Assembly (NCBI RefSeq): GCF_009932555.1
Contig: NZ_BLJO01000001.1
Location: forward strand, 62,001-126,000
Direction of reading: 5' to 3'
Source: Steroidobacter agaridevorans
Lineage (GTDB): Bacteria; Pseudomonadota; Gammaproteobacteria; Steroidobacterales; Steroidobacteraceae
Length of the DNA: 64,000 bases
Shown here: positions 31,906-41,213 of the stretch, piece after piece
Position numbering within the stretch: position 1 is the stretch's first letter
Layout of the letters: each line of letters opens with the position of its first letter
Translations under genes and position numbers: made by a program
Notes under the pieces: model-generated
Database searches by the model: none
Told to the model about the DNA's origin: nothing
What the model saw: only the letters and a program-made list of their open reading frames with translations

Positions 31906-34275
31906 TTGACCGCTTACACAGTACCCTTCGAAAAGCTCGGACGCCACGACGTCGACACCGTCGGCGGCAAAAATTCCTCGCTCGGCGAGATGATCAGCCA
32001 TCTGGCCAAAATGGGCGTGAGCGTGCCGACCGGTTACGCCACCACCGCACAGGCGTATCGCGACTTCTTGAAGCACGAAGGACTGGCCGAGCGCATCTCC
32101 AAGGAACTTGCCACGCTCGACGTGGACGATGTCGAGAAGCTCACCGAGGTCGGTGCGAAGATCCGGCAGTGGATCCTCTCGACGCCGTTTCCGCCGCAGC
32201 TCGAGAAAGAAATCCTCGCCGGTTACGAGCGCATGGGTGAAGGCCGCGATGTCGCGGTCGCGGTGCGCTCCTCCGCCACCGCCGAAGACTTGCCGGACGC
32301 CTCGTTCGCGGGCCAACAGGAAACATTCCTGAACGTGCGCGGCAAGCAAGCGCTGATCAAGTGCGTGCACGAAGTGTTCGCCTCGCTCTACAACGATCGC
32401 GCCATCGCCTATCGCGTGCACCAGGGTTTCAAGCACGACGTGGTCGCCCTCTCCGCCGGCATTCAGTACATGTGCCGTTCGGACGTCGGCGCAAGCGGCG
32501 TGATGTTCACGCTCGACACCGACTCCGGCTTCCGCAACGTCGTCTTCATCACCGCCTCCTATGGCCTCGGCGAAACGGTCGTGCAAGGCGCAGTGAATCC
32601 CGATGAGTTCTATGTTTATAAACCGACGCTGAAGTCGGGCCACGCGCCCATCCTGCGTCGTACGCTCGGCGCCAAGGCCATCAAGATGGTCTACGGCGAG
32701 CCTGGCAGCGGCGAGCGCGTCAAGACCGTCGATGTCTCGACGGAGGATCGCAACAGATTCTCGATCGGCGATGCCGACATTCTGGAGCTGGCCAAGCAGG
32801 CGCTCATCATCGAGCAGCACTACGGCTGCCCGATGGATATCGAGTGGGGCAAGGACGGCGAGACCGGCAAGATCTATATCCTGCAAGCTCGTCCGGAAAC
32901 CGTGCAGAGCCGCGCCGGCCGCACCGTGCAGCGCTACTCGCTGAAAAAGAAATCCAAGGTGCTCTCGAGCGGCCGCTCCATCGGTCAGCGCATCGGCGCC
33001 GGCCCCGCCCGCATCATTCGCGACGTAAAAGAAATGACGCGCGTGCAGAGCGGTGACGTGCTGGTCGCCGACATGACCGATCCCGATTGGGAGCCGGTGA
33101 TGAAGCGCGCCTCGGCGATCGTGACGAATCGCGGTGGACGCACCTGTCACGCGGCGATCATCGCTCGCGAGCTCGGCATTCCCGCCGTCGTCGGCTGCGG
33201 CGATGCGACCGAGACCATCAAGGAAGGCGTGGAAGTCACCGTCTCCTGCGCCGAAGGCGACACGGGCTTCGTCTACGAAGGCGCCCTGCCCTTCGAACAA
33301 AAGATCGTCGAGCTGGACGCGCTGCCCCCGATCAAGACCAAGATCATGATGAACGTCGGCAACCCCGACCGCGCGTTCGACTTCGCCGGCATTCCGCACA
33401 AGGGCGTGGGACTTGCGCGCCTGGAATTCATCATCAATCGCATGATCGGCGTGCACCCGCGCGCGCTGCTCGAGTTCGATTCACTGTCGAAGGATCTGCA
33501 GCAGACCATCCGTCGTCAGATGAATGGTTACAAAGATCCGGTCAGCTTCTACGTCGACAAGCTGTGCGAAGGCATCGCCACCATCGCCGCCGCGTTCGCG
33601 CCGGAGCCGGTGATCGTGCGCATGTCGGATTTCAAATCGAACGAGTACGCGAATCTCATCGGCGGCCGTCAGTACGAGCCGCATGAGGAGAATCCGATGA
33701 TCGGTTTCCGCGGCGCCTCGCGTTACGTCGATGAAACATTCCGTCCCTGCTTCGAGCTCGAGTGCCGCGCATTGAAGCGCGTGCGCGAAGAGATGGGCCT
33801 GAAGAATGTGCAGGTGATGGTGCCCTTCGTGCGTACGCTGAAGGAAGCCGAGCAGGTCACTCAGCTGCTCGCGCAGAACGGCCTGAAGCGCGGCGAGAAC
33901 GAGCTGAAGATCATCATGATGTGCGAGCTGCCGACCAACGCGCTGCTCGCCGACCAATATCTGAAGTTCTTCGACGGCATGTCGATCGGCTCGAACGACA
34001 TGACGCAGCTCACCCTCGGCCTGGATCGCGACTCGGCGATTATCGCCAAGCTGTTCGACGAACGGGATGAGGCGGTGAAGGCGCTCTTGAAGCTGGCGAT
34101 CGACGCGTGCCGTCGCAATGGCAAGTACGTGGGCATCTGCGGCCAGGGTCCTTCGGATCATCCGGACCTGGCGCGCTGGCTGGTCGATCAGGGCATCGAG
34201 AGCATGTCGCTCAACCCGGATACGGTGGTCGAGACCTGGCTGTTCCTGGCTGGCGGCGCGGCGGCCGCGAAGTAA
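31906..34275 (+). CDS. ppsA: Phosphoenolpyruvate synthase (pyruvate, water dikinase)
   Basis: PpsA makes PEP from pyruvate and ATP for gluconeogenesis. The 789-aa protein has an N-terminal ATP-grasp domain ('[11 protein letters not shown]', '[21 protein letters not shown]'), the swivelling phosphohistidine domain ('[20 protein letters not shown]', with the His at about residue 419), and a C-terminal PEP-binding barrel ending '[13 protein letters not shown]'. The start is TTG with GAGGA seven bases upstream. It is paired with divergent ppsR. Confidence 0.97.
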   Translation: MTAYTVPFEKLGRHDVDTVGGKNSSLGEMISHLAKMGVSVPTGYATTAQAYRDFLKHEGLAERISKELATLDVDDVEKLTEVGAKIRQWILSTPFPPQLEKEILAGYERMGEGRDVAVAVRSSATAEDLPDASFAGQQETFLNVRGKQALIKCVHEVFASLYNDRAIAYRVHQGFKHDVVALSAGIQYMCRSDVGASGVMFTLDTDSGFRNVVFITASYGLGETVVQGAVNPDEFYVYKPTLKSGHAPILRRTLGAKAIKMVYGEPGSGERVKTVDVSTEDRNRFSIGDADILELAKQALIIEQHYGCPMDIEWGKDGETGKIYILQARPETVQSRAGRTVQRYSLKKKSKVLSSGRSIGQRIGAGPARIIRDVKEMTRVQSGDVLVADMTDPDWEPVMKRASAIVTNRGGRTCHAAIIARELGIPAVVGCGDATETIKEGVEVTVSCAEGDTGFVYEGALPFEQKIVELDALPPIKTKIMMNVGNPDRAFDFAGIPHKGVGLARLEFIINRMIGVHPRALLEFDSLSKDLQQTIRRQMNGYKDPVSFYVDKLCEGIATIAAAFAPEPVIVRMSDFKSNEYANLIGGRQYEPHEENPMIGFRGASRYVDETFRPCFELECRALKRVREEMGLKNVQVMVPFVRTLKEAEQVTQLLAQNGLKRGENELKIIMMCELPTNALLADQYLKFFDGMSIGSNDMTQLTLGLDRDSAIIAKLFDERDEAVKALLKLAIDACRRNGKYVGICGQGPSDHPDLARWLVDQGIESMSLNPDTVVETWLFLAGGAAAAK

Positions 34276-34288
34276 GCTTGTGATATCT

Positions 34289-34315
34289 CGCGGCGGCGGA
34301 CATTCCGCCGCCGCG
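34289..34315. terminator. GC-rich hairpin between ppsA and orn
   Basis: A perfect 11-bp stem CGCGGCGGCGG / CCGCCGCCGCG with a 5-base loop lies between the convergent ppsA and orn genes. No T-run follows on either strand, so it is a terminator-like or mRNA-stabilising hairpin. Confidence 0.5.
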
Positions 34316-34333
34316 ACTCGAGCCGGGCCGCGC

Positions 34334-34921
34334 TCAGGCGCGCAGGAAATTCGTCCGGTAGTGCTGTAGCTCGCGGATCGAGTCGCGAATATCGTCCAGC
34401 GCCAGGTGCGTCGAGCTCTTCTGGAAGCTGCTGTACACCTCCGGCGCCCAGCGCCGCGCCAGCTCCTTCAGCGTGCTCACATCCAGATTGCGGTAGTGAA
34501 AATACCGCTCCAGGTTGGGCATCTCGCGCGCCATGAAGCGGCGGTCCTGGCAAATACTGTTGCCGCACATCGGCGAGACGCCGGGCTCGATCCAGCGGCT
34601 CAGGAACTCCACCGTCTGGCGCTCGGCCTCCTCGACGGTGATGGTGCTGGCGCGCACGCGGGCCGCGAGCCCCGACGCGCCGTGCTGACGGCGGTTCCAG
34701 TCGTCCATCGCCTCCAGGACCTCATCCGGCTGGTGGATGGCCAGCACCGGCCCTTCGGCCAGCGTGTTCAGGTGCTTGTCGGTGACGACGGTGGCGATTT
34801 CGATGATGTGGTCGGTGTCGGGCTTCAGGCCCGTCATTTCCAGATCGATCCAGATGAGTCGAGTGGGGTCGCGGTCGGTCACGATGCGTTCTGCCAGAAG
34901 TGGGTTTCGTTGCCTCATCAT
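34334..34921 (-). CDS. orn: Oligoribonuclease
   Basis: Orn degrades 2-5-nt RNAs (including pGpG from c-di-GMP turnover) and is a DEDDh 3'-5' exonuclease. It contains '[10 protein letters not shown]' (Exo I), '[11 protein letters not shown]' (Exo II), '[12 protein letters not shown]', and the C-terminal '[14 protein letters not shown]' with the catalytic His and Asp. The length is 195 aa from the first of two ATGs at 34921/34918; a GTG at 34882 (VTDRDPTRL) is another possible start. It is divergent from the M48 protease gene, a common gammaproteobacterial arrangement. Confidence 0.95.
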   Translation of the reverse strand: MMRQRNPLLAERIVTDRDPTRLIWIDLEMTGLKPDTDHIIEIATVVTDKHLNTLAEGPVLAIHQPDEVLEAMDDWNRRQHGASGLAARVRASTITVEEAERQTVEFLSRWIEPGVSPMCGNSICQDRRFMAREMPNLERYFHYRNLDVSTLKELARRWAPEVYSSFQKSSTHLALDDIRDSIRELQHYRTNFLRA

Positions 34922-34965
34922 AGCAGCTGAGGCTACAGTGCCCCGCATCGCTTGAGACGACATAA

Positions 34966-36219
34966 ATGCATTGGTTTACCGGCTTGTTTCTATTGCTGCT
35001 GCTCGCCTCCACGGCCACGCGCAGCTGGCTCAATCAGCGCCAGGCGGCGGCCGTGCGCCGGCACCGCGACCGCGTGCCCGAGGCGTTCGCCCAGCAGATC
35101 GACCTGCAGGCGCATCAGAAGGCCGCCGACTATACCGTCGCGGGCGCCGGCCTGAATCGGTGGGACGTGCTGCTGGATGCGCTCGTTGCCCTGCTGCTGA
35201 CCCTGGGGGGCGGCATCGACGCCATCGATCGCTGGTGGCAGGCGGCGGGCCTGTCGCCGGCCTGGCATGGCACGGCCGTCGTACTGTCGACTTTCTTGAT
35301 AGTCGGCGCCCTGGGTCTGCCGCTGTCACTGTGGCGTACTTTTGGCATCGAGGCGCGCTTCGGCTTCAACCGCACCACGCCGGGGCTGTATATCGCCGAT
35401 TTGTGCAAGAGCCTGGGCTTGAGCCTGCTGCTCGGCACGCCGCTGATATTTGTGATCCTGTATCTGATGCAGCAGGCCGGCTCCTTGTGGTGGCTGTTCG
35501 CCTGGGCCGTGTGGGTCGGCTTCTCGGTGCTGATGACCTGGGCGTGGCCTGCGATCTTCGCGCCGCTGTTCAACAAGTTCACGCCGGTCACCGATGAAGC
35601 GCTGAAACAGCGCACCGAAGCCGTTCTGCAGCGCTGCGGCTTCGCCTCCAAAGGGGTCTTCAAGATGGACGGCTCGCGCCGCTCCTCGCACGGCAACGCG
35701 TACTTCACCGGCATCGGTCGCAACAAGCGCATCGTGTTCTTTGACACGCTGCTCGAGCGCCTGCAGGTCGCCGAAGTCGAAGCCGTGCTAGCGCATGAGC
35801 TCGGTCATTTCCGGCTGCATCACATTCGCTCGGGGCTGATCCTGTCGGTGGTCATGGCGCTGCTCGGCTTCCTGCTGCTCGATGCCTTGATGCGCTGGGA
35901 CGCGTTCTACGCAGCGCTCGGCGTGAGCACGCCCTCCACGCACGCGGCGCTGTTGCTCTTCATGTTCGTGCTGCCGGTGTTCACGTATTTCCTGACGCCG
36001 ATCGGCGCCTGGTGGTCGCGCAAGCATGAGTTCGAGGCGGATGAATTCGCCGCGAAGCATGCGGATGCAACCGAGCTCGCCAATGCGCTGGTGAAACTGC
36101 ATCGCGACAATGCGAGCACGCTCACGCCCGACAGCCTGCACTCGGCGTTCTACGATTCACATCCGCCCGCACTCGTGCGCATCTCGCGCTTGCAGTCGCT
36201 AGCGACGCAGCGCTCATGA
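34966..36219 (+). CDS. M48 family membrane metalloprotease (Ste24/CAAX protease-like)
   Basis: The 417-aa protein has an N-terminal M48_N region with several membrane helices and the zinc motif [11 protein letters not shown] (about residues 278-288). Further helices follow, then the third-ligand region '[14 protein letters not shown]'. The C-terminus '[16 protein letters not shown]' is typical of Ste24-like M48A peptidases. It is predicted to sit in the inner membrane and to act in protein quality control; its substrates are unknown. Its stop overlaps the rsgA start by four bases. Confidence 0.9.
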   Translation: MHWFTGLFLLLLLASTATRSWLNQRQAAAVRRHRDRVPEAFAQQIDLQAHQKAADYTVAGAGLNRWDVLLDALVALLLTLGGGIDAIDRWWQAAGLSPAWHGTAVVLSTFLIVGALGLPLSLWRTFGIEARFGFNRTTPGLYIADLCKSLGLSLLLGTPLIFVILYLMQQAGSLWWLFAWAVWVGFSVLMTWAWPAIFAPLFNKFTPVTDEALKQRTEAVLQRCGFASKGVFKMDGSRRSSHGNAYFTGIGRNKRIVFFDTLLERLQVAEVEAVLAHELGHFRLHHIRSGLILSVVMALLGFLLLDALMRWDAFYAALGVSTPSTHAALLLFMFVLPVFTYFLTPIGAWWSRKHEFEADEFAAKHADATELANALVKLHRDNASTLTPDSLHSAFYDSHPPALVRISRLQSLATQRS

Positions 36220-37145
36220 GCGACGCGGTCGAGACGCCAGCGCGCGTCACGGAATCCTTTGGCCGTCGCGTCATCGTCGAGACCAGCGCGGGCTCGCGCA
36301 CCTCGGCCGAGCTCTTCGGCAAGCGCCTGACGTGCGTGTGTGGCGATGAAGTGATGATTCGCGGGCCCTCGCAAAGTAGCGGCGACGTTGCGAAGGTCGT
36401 GAGCGTCGCCCCGCGCCGATCGTTGTTTGCTCGCACGGACAGCCGCGGGCGCACCGAGCCGCTGGCCGCGAATCTGTCGTTGATCATCGTGATCATCGCG
36501 CCCAATCCCGAGCCCGATTTGTATATCGCGGATCGATATCTCGCAGGCGCGGCGCTCGCGGGAATCTCTGGCGCGCTGATCGTGAACAAGTCAGAGCTGC
36601 CGGGCGCCGAGGATCCCGACTTCCAGGCACGCGTGAATGATTACGAGCGCGCGGGTTATCCGGTGCTGCGACTCTCCGCGAAGAACGAGCCCACCGTAGC
36701 GCCGGTGCGCGAGCTGCTCATCAACCAGAGCGCCATGCTCGTCGGCCAGTCCGGCGTCGGCAAATCCACGCTCACGAATCGCCTCGCGCCGGAGTCGGAG
36801 CGAGCCACGCGTACGCTCTCCGATTCGACGGGCGAAGGTCGGCACACGACGGTCTCGACGGCGTTGTTTCGCTTGGCCAGCGGCGGAGAGTTGATCGACT
36901 CGCCGGGCGTTCGCGACTACGCACCGCCCCCGGTCGAAGATGCGATGGTGCAAGTCGGCTGGCCGGAGATCTTGAAGCTCGCGCCCGAGTGCCGGTTCAA
37001 CAACTGCCTGCACCTTCGCGAGCCCGGCTGCGCGGTGCTGGCCGCGCTGGCCGAGAACACGCTCTCGGCCCGCCGTTATGAAAGTTATAAACGTCTGCTC
37101 AACATCATGCGGGGGCTCGCGCCGGAGTACGAACGCCGGCGCTGA
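36216..37145 (+). CDS. rsgA: Small ribosomal subunit biogenesis GTPase RsgA
   Basis: RsgA is a circularly permuted GTPase that checks late 30S maturation. The 309-aa protein has an N-terminal OB-fold, then GTPase motifs in permuted order: G4 'VNKSEL', G1 'VGQSGVGKST' at about residues 174-183, and G3 'LIDSPGVRDY'. The C-terminal zinc-finger region is 'ECRFNNCLHLREPGCAV'. It is translationally coupled (ATGA) to the M48 gene. Confidence 0.95.
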   Translation: MSDAVETPARVTESFGRRVIVETSAGSRTSAELFGKRLTCVCGDEVMIRGPSQSSGDVAKVVSVAPRRSLFARTDSRGRTEPLAANLSLIIVIIAPNPEPDLYIADRYLAGAALAGISGALIVNKSELPGAEDPDFQARVNDYERAGYPVLRLSAKNEPTVAPVRELLINQSAMLVGQSGVGKSTLTNRLAPESERATRTLSDSTGEGRHTTVSTALFRLASGGELIDSPGVRDYAPPPVEDAMVQVGWPEILKLAPECRFNNCLHLREPGCAVLAALAENTLSARRYESYKRLLNIMRGLAPEYERRR

Positions 37146-37193
37146 ACAACGCCGCAATCGATAACCGCTACGATTTGCCGTATCCGCTGAGTT

Positions 37194-37217
37194 CCCCCTC
37201 CCGTGCGCGGGAGGGGG
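37194..37217. repeat. G/C-homopolymer-rich palindrome (REP-like)
   Basis: CCCCCTCCC and GGGAGGGGG flank a 6-base loop and are followed by CCAGGGGGTGGG, between the convergent rsgA and alpha/beta hydrolase genes. The CCCTC.../...GAGGG hairpin followed by a G-rich tail resembles intergenic repeats common in Xanthomonadales and pseudomonads. Only this copy is seen in the window. Confidence 0.4.
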
Positions 37218-37241
37218 CCAGGGGGTGGGTCTTCCGGCCAA

Positions 37242-38156
37242 CTACTGCCACGCACTCGCTTTCGTGTCCCCATTCAAGAACGGCAGCGTCGTGCTGACCA
37301 GCTCCGGTGCGAGGAAGATGTCGTAGTGGGTGTGGTTGGGCAGGATCGCGAGGCGATTCTGCGAGAGGTTCTCGCGCATCCAACCCGCGTCCTTCAAGCC
37401 GCCGCCGAGCAGCTGATAGAACTTGATGACGTGCTCGGGGCGATACATGTCCGAGTCGCCGAACACCAGCATCACCGGCATCTTCAACTTCGCGACATCC
37501 GCGGAGTAGTCATAGCCCTGCTTCATGAAACCGCCGATGGTGTCCAGCAAGCGCGGGAAATCGTCCGGCTTCGGCGCGACGGCGACGTACCCTTTGTACA
37601 TCGGCGTGTCCTTCATGTACTGGAACGCCTCGGCGTTCACCTGCCCCTGCTGAGCCAGGATCTCGGGATAGAAACCATCCGATGCATAGCCCGCGGACAC
37701 CAGCACCAGACGACGCACCATGTCCGGATGCTGCACGGCCAGTCGAAAACCAACACCGCCGCCCATCGAGTAACCGAGAACATCGATCTGCTTATAGCCC
37801 AGCTTTTGCAGCAGGCCATTCATGTCATTGCCCATCGCCTCGAGGCTGAACTTGCGAGTGCCGAGCTCGGTGCGCCCATGGCCTTGCAGATCGACCAGCA
37901 CGACCTGTCGCTGCTTCGTGAGCGTCGGCAGGAGCGGCGCGAACATATCGCCCGACCCCAAGCCGCCGTGTAGAAGCAGCAGCGGCTCGCCCTTGCCGCG
38001 GATCTCGTAGTAGTAGTTGATGCCGTTCATGGCGATGCGACCCGACTTGTCGGGCGCCTGAACGGTCGGGGCCGCGGGCTGACTGTCCGCCATCGCGGGC
38101 AGGCTGGAAGTCATTAATGCCATTGCGGCCAGAGCTGGGGCCAGGATGCGCTTCAT
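37242..38156 (-). CDS. Exported alpha/beta hydrolase
   Basis: The 304-aa protein has a signal peptide (MKRILAPALAAMALMTSSLP, cleaved near AMA-D) and an alpha/beta-hydrolase fold. The oxyanion motif is 'LLLLHGGLGSGDMF', the nucleophile elbow 'VLGYSMGGGVG', the acid region 'MLVFGDSDMYRPEH' and the His region 'LPNHTHYDIF'. The catalytic triad therefore appears intact. The substrate is unknown; esterase, lipase-like or peptidase activity are all possible. The ATG at 38156 has a GGAGA ribosome binding site; in-frame codons upstream lack one. Confidence 0.85.
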   Translation of the reverse strand: MKRILAPALAAMALMTSSLPAMADSQPAAPTVQAPDKSGRIAMNGINYYYEIRGKGEPLLLLHGGLGSGDMFAPLLPTLTKQRQVVLVDLQGHGRTELGTRKFSLEAMGNDMNGLLQKLGYKQIDVLGYSMGGGVGFRLAVQHPDMVRRLVLVSAGYASDGFYPEILAQQGQVNAEAFQYMKDTPMYKGYVAVAPKPDDFPRLLDTIGGFMKQGYDYSADVAKLKMPVMLVFGDSDMYRPEHVIKFYQLLGGGLKDAGWMRENLSQNRLAILPNHTHYDIFLAPELVSTTLPFLNGDTKASAWQ

Positions 38157-38306
38157 TGCTGAGTCTCCGTGTCGTTGAGTGCCAATCTGTCCTAAGGACG
38201 CCCTCGCCCGACGCCTGCCGACACCGCCGATGAGAAAAAATTCTGGAACCGCATGCCCGATCAGGACTTGATGTTCCATCGTCTTCACCGCTCGAGGTGC
38301 AGGGTC

Positions 38307-39044
38307 ATGGCCATCAGCTTTCCCAACGAGTCCACCGAATATCGCACCGCTCGCAACGCGCTGCTCGAACAGGAGATCGCGTTACGTCGACAGATGGAAG
38401 CGGTCGCCGTCCAGCGGCGCGCGCTCCCGGCCGGCGGCAAGGTGCCAGAGGACTATGAGTTCGACGGACTCGGTGCGGATGGCAAGGCCACCAAGATCAA
38501 GTTGTCCGCGCTGTTTCGCGACGGCACCGATTCCCTGGTGATCTACAACTACATGTTTCCTCGCCACCAGGGTGATACGCGCGCCGCCGCCGCGAGCGGC
38601 GTCACGTCGCAGCTGCCCAAAACGGCACAACCCTGCCCTTCGTGCACCGCCCTCATCGATCAACTCGACGCCGCCGCTCAGCACTTCGAAGCCGGTGGCG
38701 GAAACTTCGCAGTCGTGGCGAAGGCGCCGCTCGATCAGTTGCTGGGAGTGGCGCGAGATCGAGGCTGGCGCCACGTTCGTTTGTTGTCATCGGCGGGGTG
38801 CCCGAACTTTCGACGCGACTATCGCGGCGAAGACGAAGAAGGTCAGCAGGTACCGCTGGTGCTGGTGTTCAAGCGCGCTCGCGACGGCGCGATCCGATTC
38901 TTCTGGGCATCGGAGTTGATGTTTGCCCCGCCCGATTCCGGACAGGATCAGCGCGCCGCAGGCACGTTGGAGCCCTTCTGGAACCTGTTCGATCTCACGC
39001 CCGGTGGCCGTCCGGACTTCGCCGAGGAGCTCCAATACGAGTGA
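38307..39044 (+). CDS. DUF899 family thioredoxin-like protein
   Basis: The 245-aa protein fits the DUF899 family: an N-terminal 'TARNALLEQEIALRRQMEAVAVQRRALP' helix, 'YEFDGLGADG', 'LVIYNYMFPRHQ', a 'CPSCTALIDQLD' motif in the thioredoxin-like position (about residue 110), and 'EPFWNLFDLTPGGRPDF'. The CPSC motif suggests redox activity, but no function is established. The ATG at 38307 is preceded by GAGGTGCAGG. It abuts the stop of the convergent permease gene with no gap. Confidence 0.8.
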   Translation: MAISFPNESTEYRTARNALLEQEIALRRQMEAVAVQRRALPAGGKVPEDYEFDGLGADGKATKIKLSALFRDGTDSLVIYNYMFPRHQGDTRAAAASGVTSQLPKTAQPCPSCTALIDQLDAAAQHFEAGGGNFAVVAKAPLDQLLGVARDRGWRHVRLLSSAGCPNFRRDYRGEDEEGQQVPLVLVFKRARDGAIRFFWASELMFAPPDSGQDQRAAGTLEPFWNLFDLTPGGRPDFAEELQYE

Positions 39045-40157
39045 TCACTGGGCAGAGAGCGCCACCTGCCCACGCCGCTGCCAGAGCTGCCATACGCCGT
39101 AGGTCAAGAGCGGCAACACGTAGACCGCGATCAGCACATACGCAAGGCCGCGATAGCCGCGAGCGATCAGGGTGACGAGACCGAAGCGCTCGGCGAGCAG
39201 CATCGCGATCACGAGCAGCACGCCGGCGGCGATGAAGCGGGCCCTCGCCGAGAGATCTCGCCCGCGCTTCGCGCGCCACACCTGCTCGATGCGCTGATTC
39301 ACCGCATGCACGCTGCCCGTGCCGCTCTCGAGCAGCGCCGCGAAGATCATCAGCTGGAACACGCCATGAAACACGGGCGCATCCAGACGCTGCAGCAGAA
39401 AGTCAGAAGGCAAGGCCTCGGCGGAGATGTCCGGGTAGTAGGCAACCATGCAGATGAAGAACAGCAATGCCGGGATCATCGCGAGCGGCCCGCACAAGGC
39501 GCCCGCGATGATGGCGTCGCGATTGCTGGTCAGATGCCGCAGCACCGGCAGGATGATGACCGCCCCGACGATGTTATAGCCCGCGTACGTCACGCCCGCG
39601 AGCAGCCAACCGTCGGTCGGCACATCCAACGCCAGGTTCGCCGAGATCCGATCGCCGAACTTGCCCAGCGACAGCACGACGAACAAGGCATACACGCCGT
39701 ACAGGAAAAACGAAACCCACTTGAACAGCTGCTCGACCGAGGCGTTGCCAAACGCCACGAACAACGAGATGCCCAGCATCAGACACAGCGTGCCCGCGAG
39801 CGCCGGCCAGCCGAACAACGCCGCGCCAATGGCGCCCGCGGCCGCGCCGAACACGGCGAGAATCAAGACGATGAACAAACAATAGGCGATCTCGAAGATC
39901 ATCCAGCCCCGCCCGAGCAGGTGACGGAAGAACGTGCGGTAATCCTCGCTGTGCGTGGCGCGCGCGAACAGAAACGTCGCGATACACACGACGCTCCAGA
40001 TCACCGCCGCGAACAGCATGCCGAACAACCCGCCTTGCGGACCGCTCGGCAGGAAGAACTCGACCAGCTCGCGGCCGGTCGCATACCCGCCGCCGATGAC
40101 CACGGCCTTGAAGGCGAAGCCCGGCAGCAGGTAGCGTTGGAACCAGGAGGCTTGCAT
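39045..40157 (-). CDS. YkvI-type inner-membrane permease (APC-superfamily-like)
   Basis: The 370-aa protein is a polytopic membrane protein with about ten helices. The first helix motif 'GGGYATGRELVEFFLPSG' resembles YkvI-family proteins, which are distant relatives of amino acid transporters. Helix 6-7 regions contain 'YAGYNIVGAVIILPVLRHL'. Its ATG overlaps the DUF1611 stop (TGATG), so it is translationally coupled and is the last gene of the D-amino-acid/peptide operon. The likely job is import of an amino acid or small peptide; the substrate is inferred from context only. Confidence 0.65.
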   Translation of the reverse strand: MQASWFQRYLLPGFAFKAVVIGGGYATGRELVEFFLPSGPQGGLFGMLFAAVIWSVVCIATFLFARATHSEDYRTFFRHLLGRGWMIFEIAYCLFIVLILAVFGAAAGAIGAALFGWPALAGTLCLMLGISLFVAFGNASVEQLFKWVSFFLYGVYALFVVLSLGKFGDRISANLALDVPTDGWLLAGVTYAGYNIVGAVIILPVLRHLTSNRDAIIAGALCGPLAMIPALLFFICMVAYYPDISAEALPSDFLLQRLDAPVFHGVFQLMIFAALLESGTGSVHAVNQRIEQVWRAKRGRDLSARARFIAAGVLLVIAMLLAERFGLVTLIARGYRGLAYVLIAVYVLPLLTYGVWQLWQRRGQVALSAQ

Positions 40158-41194
40158 CAGCCGCGCAAGCAGTGATCGAGCAGCCGCTCGAATTCATCGC
40201 CGCCGCGAATCGGATCGGCGACCGGCACGCCCAACCGCTGGCTCTCCGTCGCCATCAACTGCCGCGCTTCGCTCTCCGACAGCTTCGAGGTGTTGATACT
40301 CACGCCGCCGCAGCGAATCGCCGGGTTGGTCCGCCGTCCCAATCTCAAATTCAGATCGATCGTCTCTTCGAGACTCGGCAAGGGATAGTCCGGCATGCCG
40401 AGCACGTGCGTGCGGCCCGCCTCGTGACACACGACGATCACATCCGGCTGACTGCCATGTAACAAACCGAGGGACACGGCGGCATACGAGGGATGAAACA
40501 ACGAGCCCTGCCCTTCGATCACATCCCAATGATCGGCCGCCGCGTCGGGCGACAGCACCTCCGCCGCGCCCGCCTCGAAGTCCGAGACCACCGCGTCCAT
40601 CGGCATGCCACTGCCGGCGATCATGATGCCCGTCTGCCCGGTGGCGCGAAAATCCGCCTTCACGCCGCGCCGTCGGAACGCCTTCGCGATCGCAAGCGCG
40701 GTGTATTTCTTGCCCAGGGCGCAATCCGTTCCGACCGCCAGCAGTCGCTTGCCACTGCGTTTGCGACCGCTGGCGGTCGGAATTCCTCGCGGTGGCGTAC
40801 GGACGTCGATCAGGCGACGCCCATGACGCTCGGCGGCTGCAACCAACGCCGGCGTGTCGACGAGTCGTGTATGCATGCCTCCCACCAGATCCAGCCCCGC
40901 CTCCAAAGCTTCCAGGAGCGAGGGCATCCAGCTATCGAGAATGCGCCCGCCGATGTTGGCCACGCCAATGATCATGGAGCGGGCGCCCTTCGCGTAGGCC
41001 TGCGCAGGCGTGAGCTTGGGCAGTCCGAGCGTGACGGCGTCGGGCGAGCAGGCCAGCTCGCCGACGCATAGCTCGGGCGCCCAATCCCGCAGGCCAAAGG
41101 CCGTTTTCGCGAAGCCCGCCTCGGTGGTATCGCCGAGAAACAGCAGATACGGTTGCGGCAGATCCAAGGAGGTCGAGAGGTTTGCTGTTGTCAC
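40157..41194 (-). CDS. DUF1611 family protein, DgcN-like (D-glutamate N-acetyltransferase candidate)
   Basis: The 345-aa protein has the two-part DUF1611 layout: an N-terminal Rossmann-like part (residues 1-145, with 'IGVANIGGRILDSW') and a C-terminal P-loop-like domain with 'AVGTDCALGKKYTALAIAKAF' (about 151-171). Conserved motifs include 'RATGQTGIMIAGSG', 'DFEAGAAE' and 'EGQGSLFHPSYAAVSLGLLHG'. To my knowledge a characterised member, DgcN, acetylates D-glutamate and works with an epimerase-family racemase, DgcA. The nearby epimerase gene supports that reading. It precedes and overlaps the permease. Confidence 0.75.
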   Translation of the reverse strand: MTTANLSTSLDLPQPYLLFLGDTTEAGFAKTAFGLRDWAPELCVGELACSPDAVTLGLPKLTPAQAYAKGARSMIIGVANIGGRILDSWMPSLLEALEAGLDLVGGMHTRLVDTPALVAAAERHGRRLIDVRTPPRGIPTASGRKRSGKRLLAVGTDCALGKKYTALAIAKAFRRRGVKADFRATGQTGIMIAGSGMPMDAVVSDFEAGAAEVLSPDAAADHWDVIEGQGSLFHPSYAAVSLGLLHGSQPDVIVVCHEAGRTHVLGMPDYPLPSLEETIDLNLRLGRRTNPAIRCGGVSINTSKLSESEARQLMATESQRLGVPVADPIRGGDEFERLLDHCLRG

Positions 41195-41213
41195 GATTCG
41201 ATCAACTTATCAC

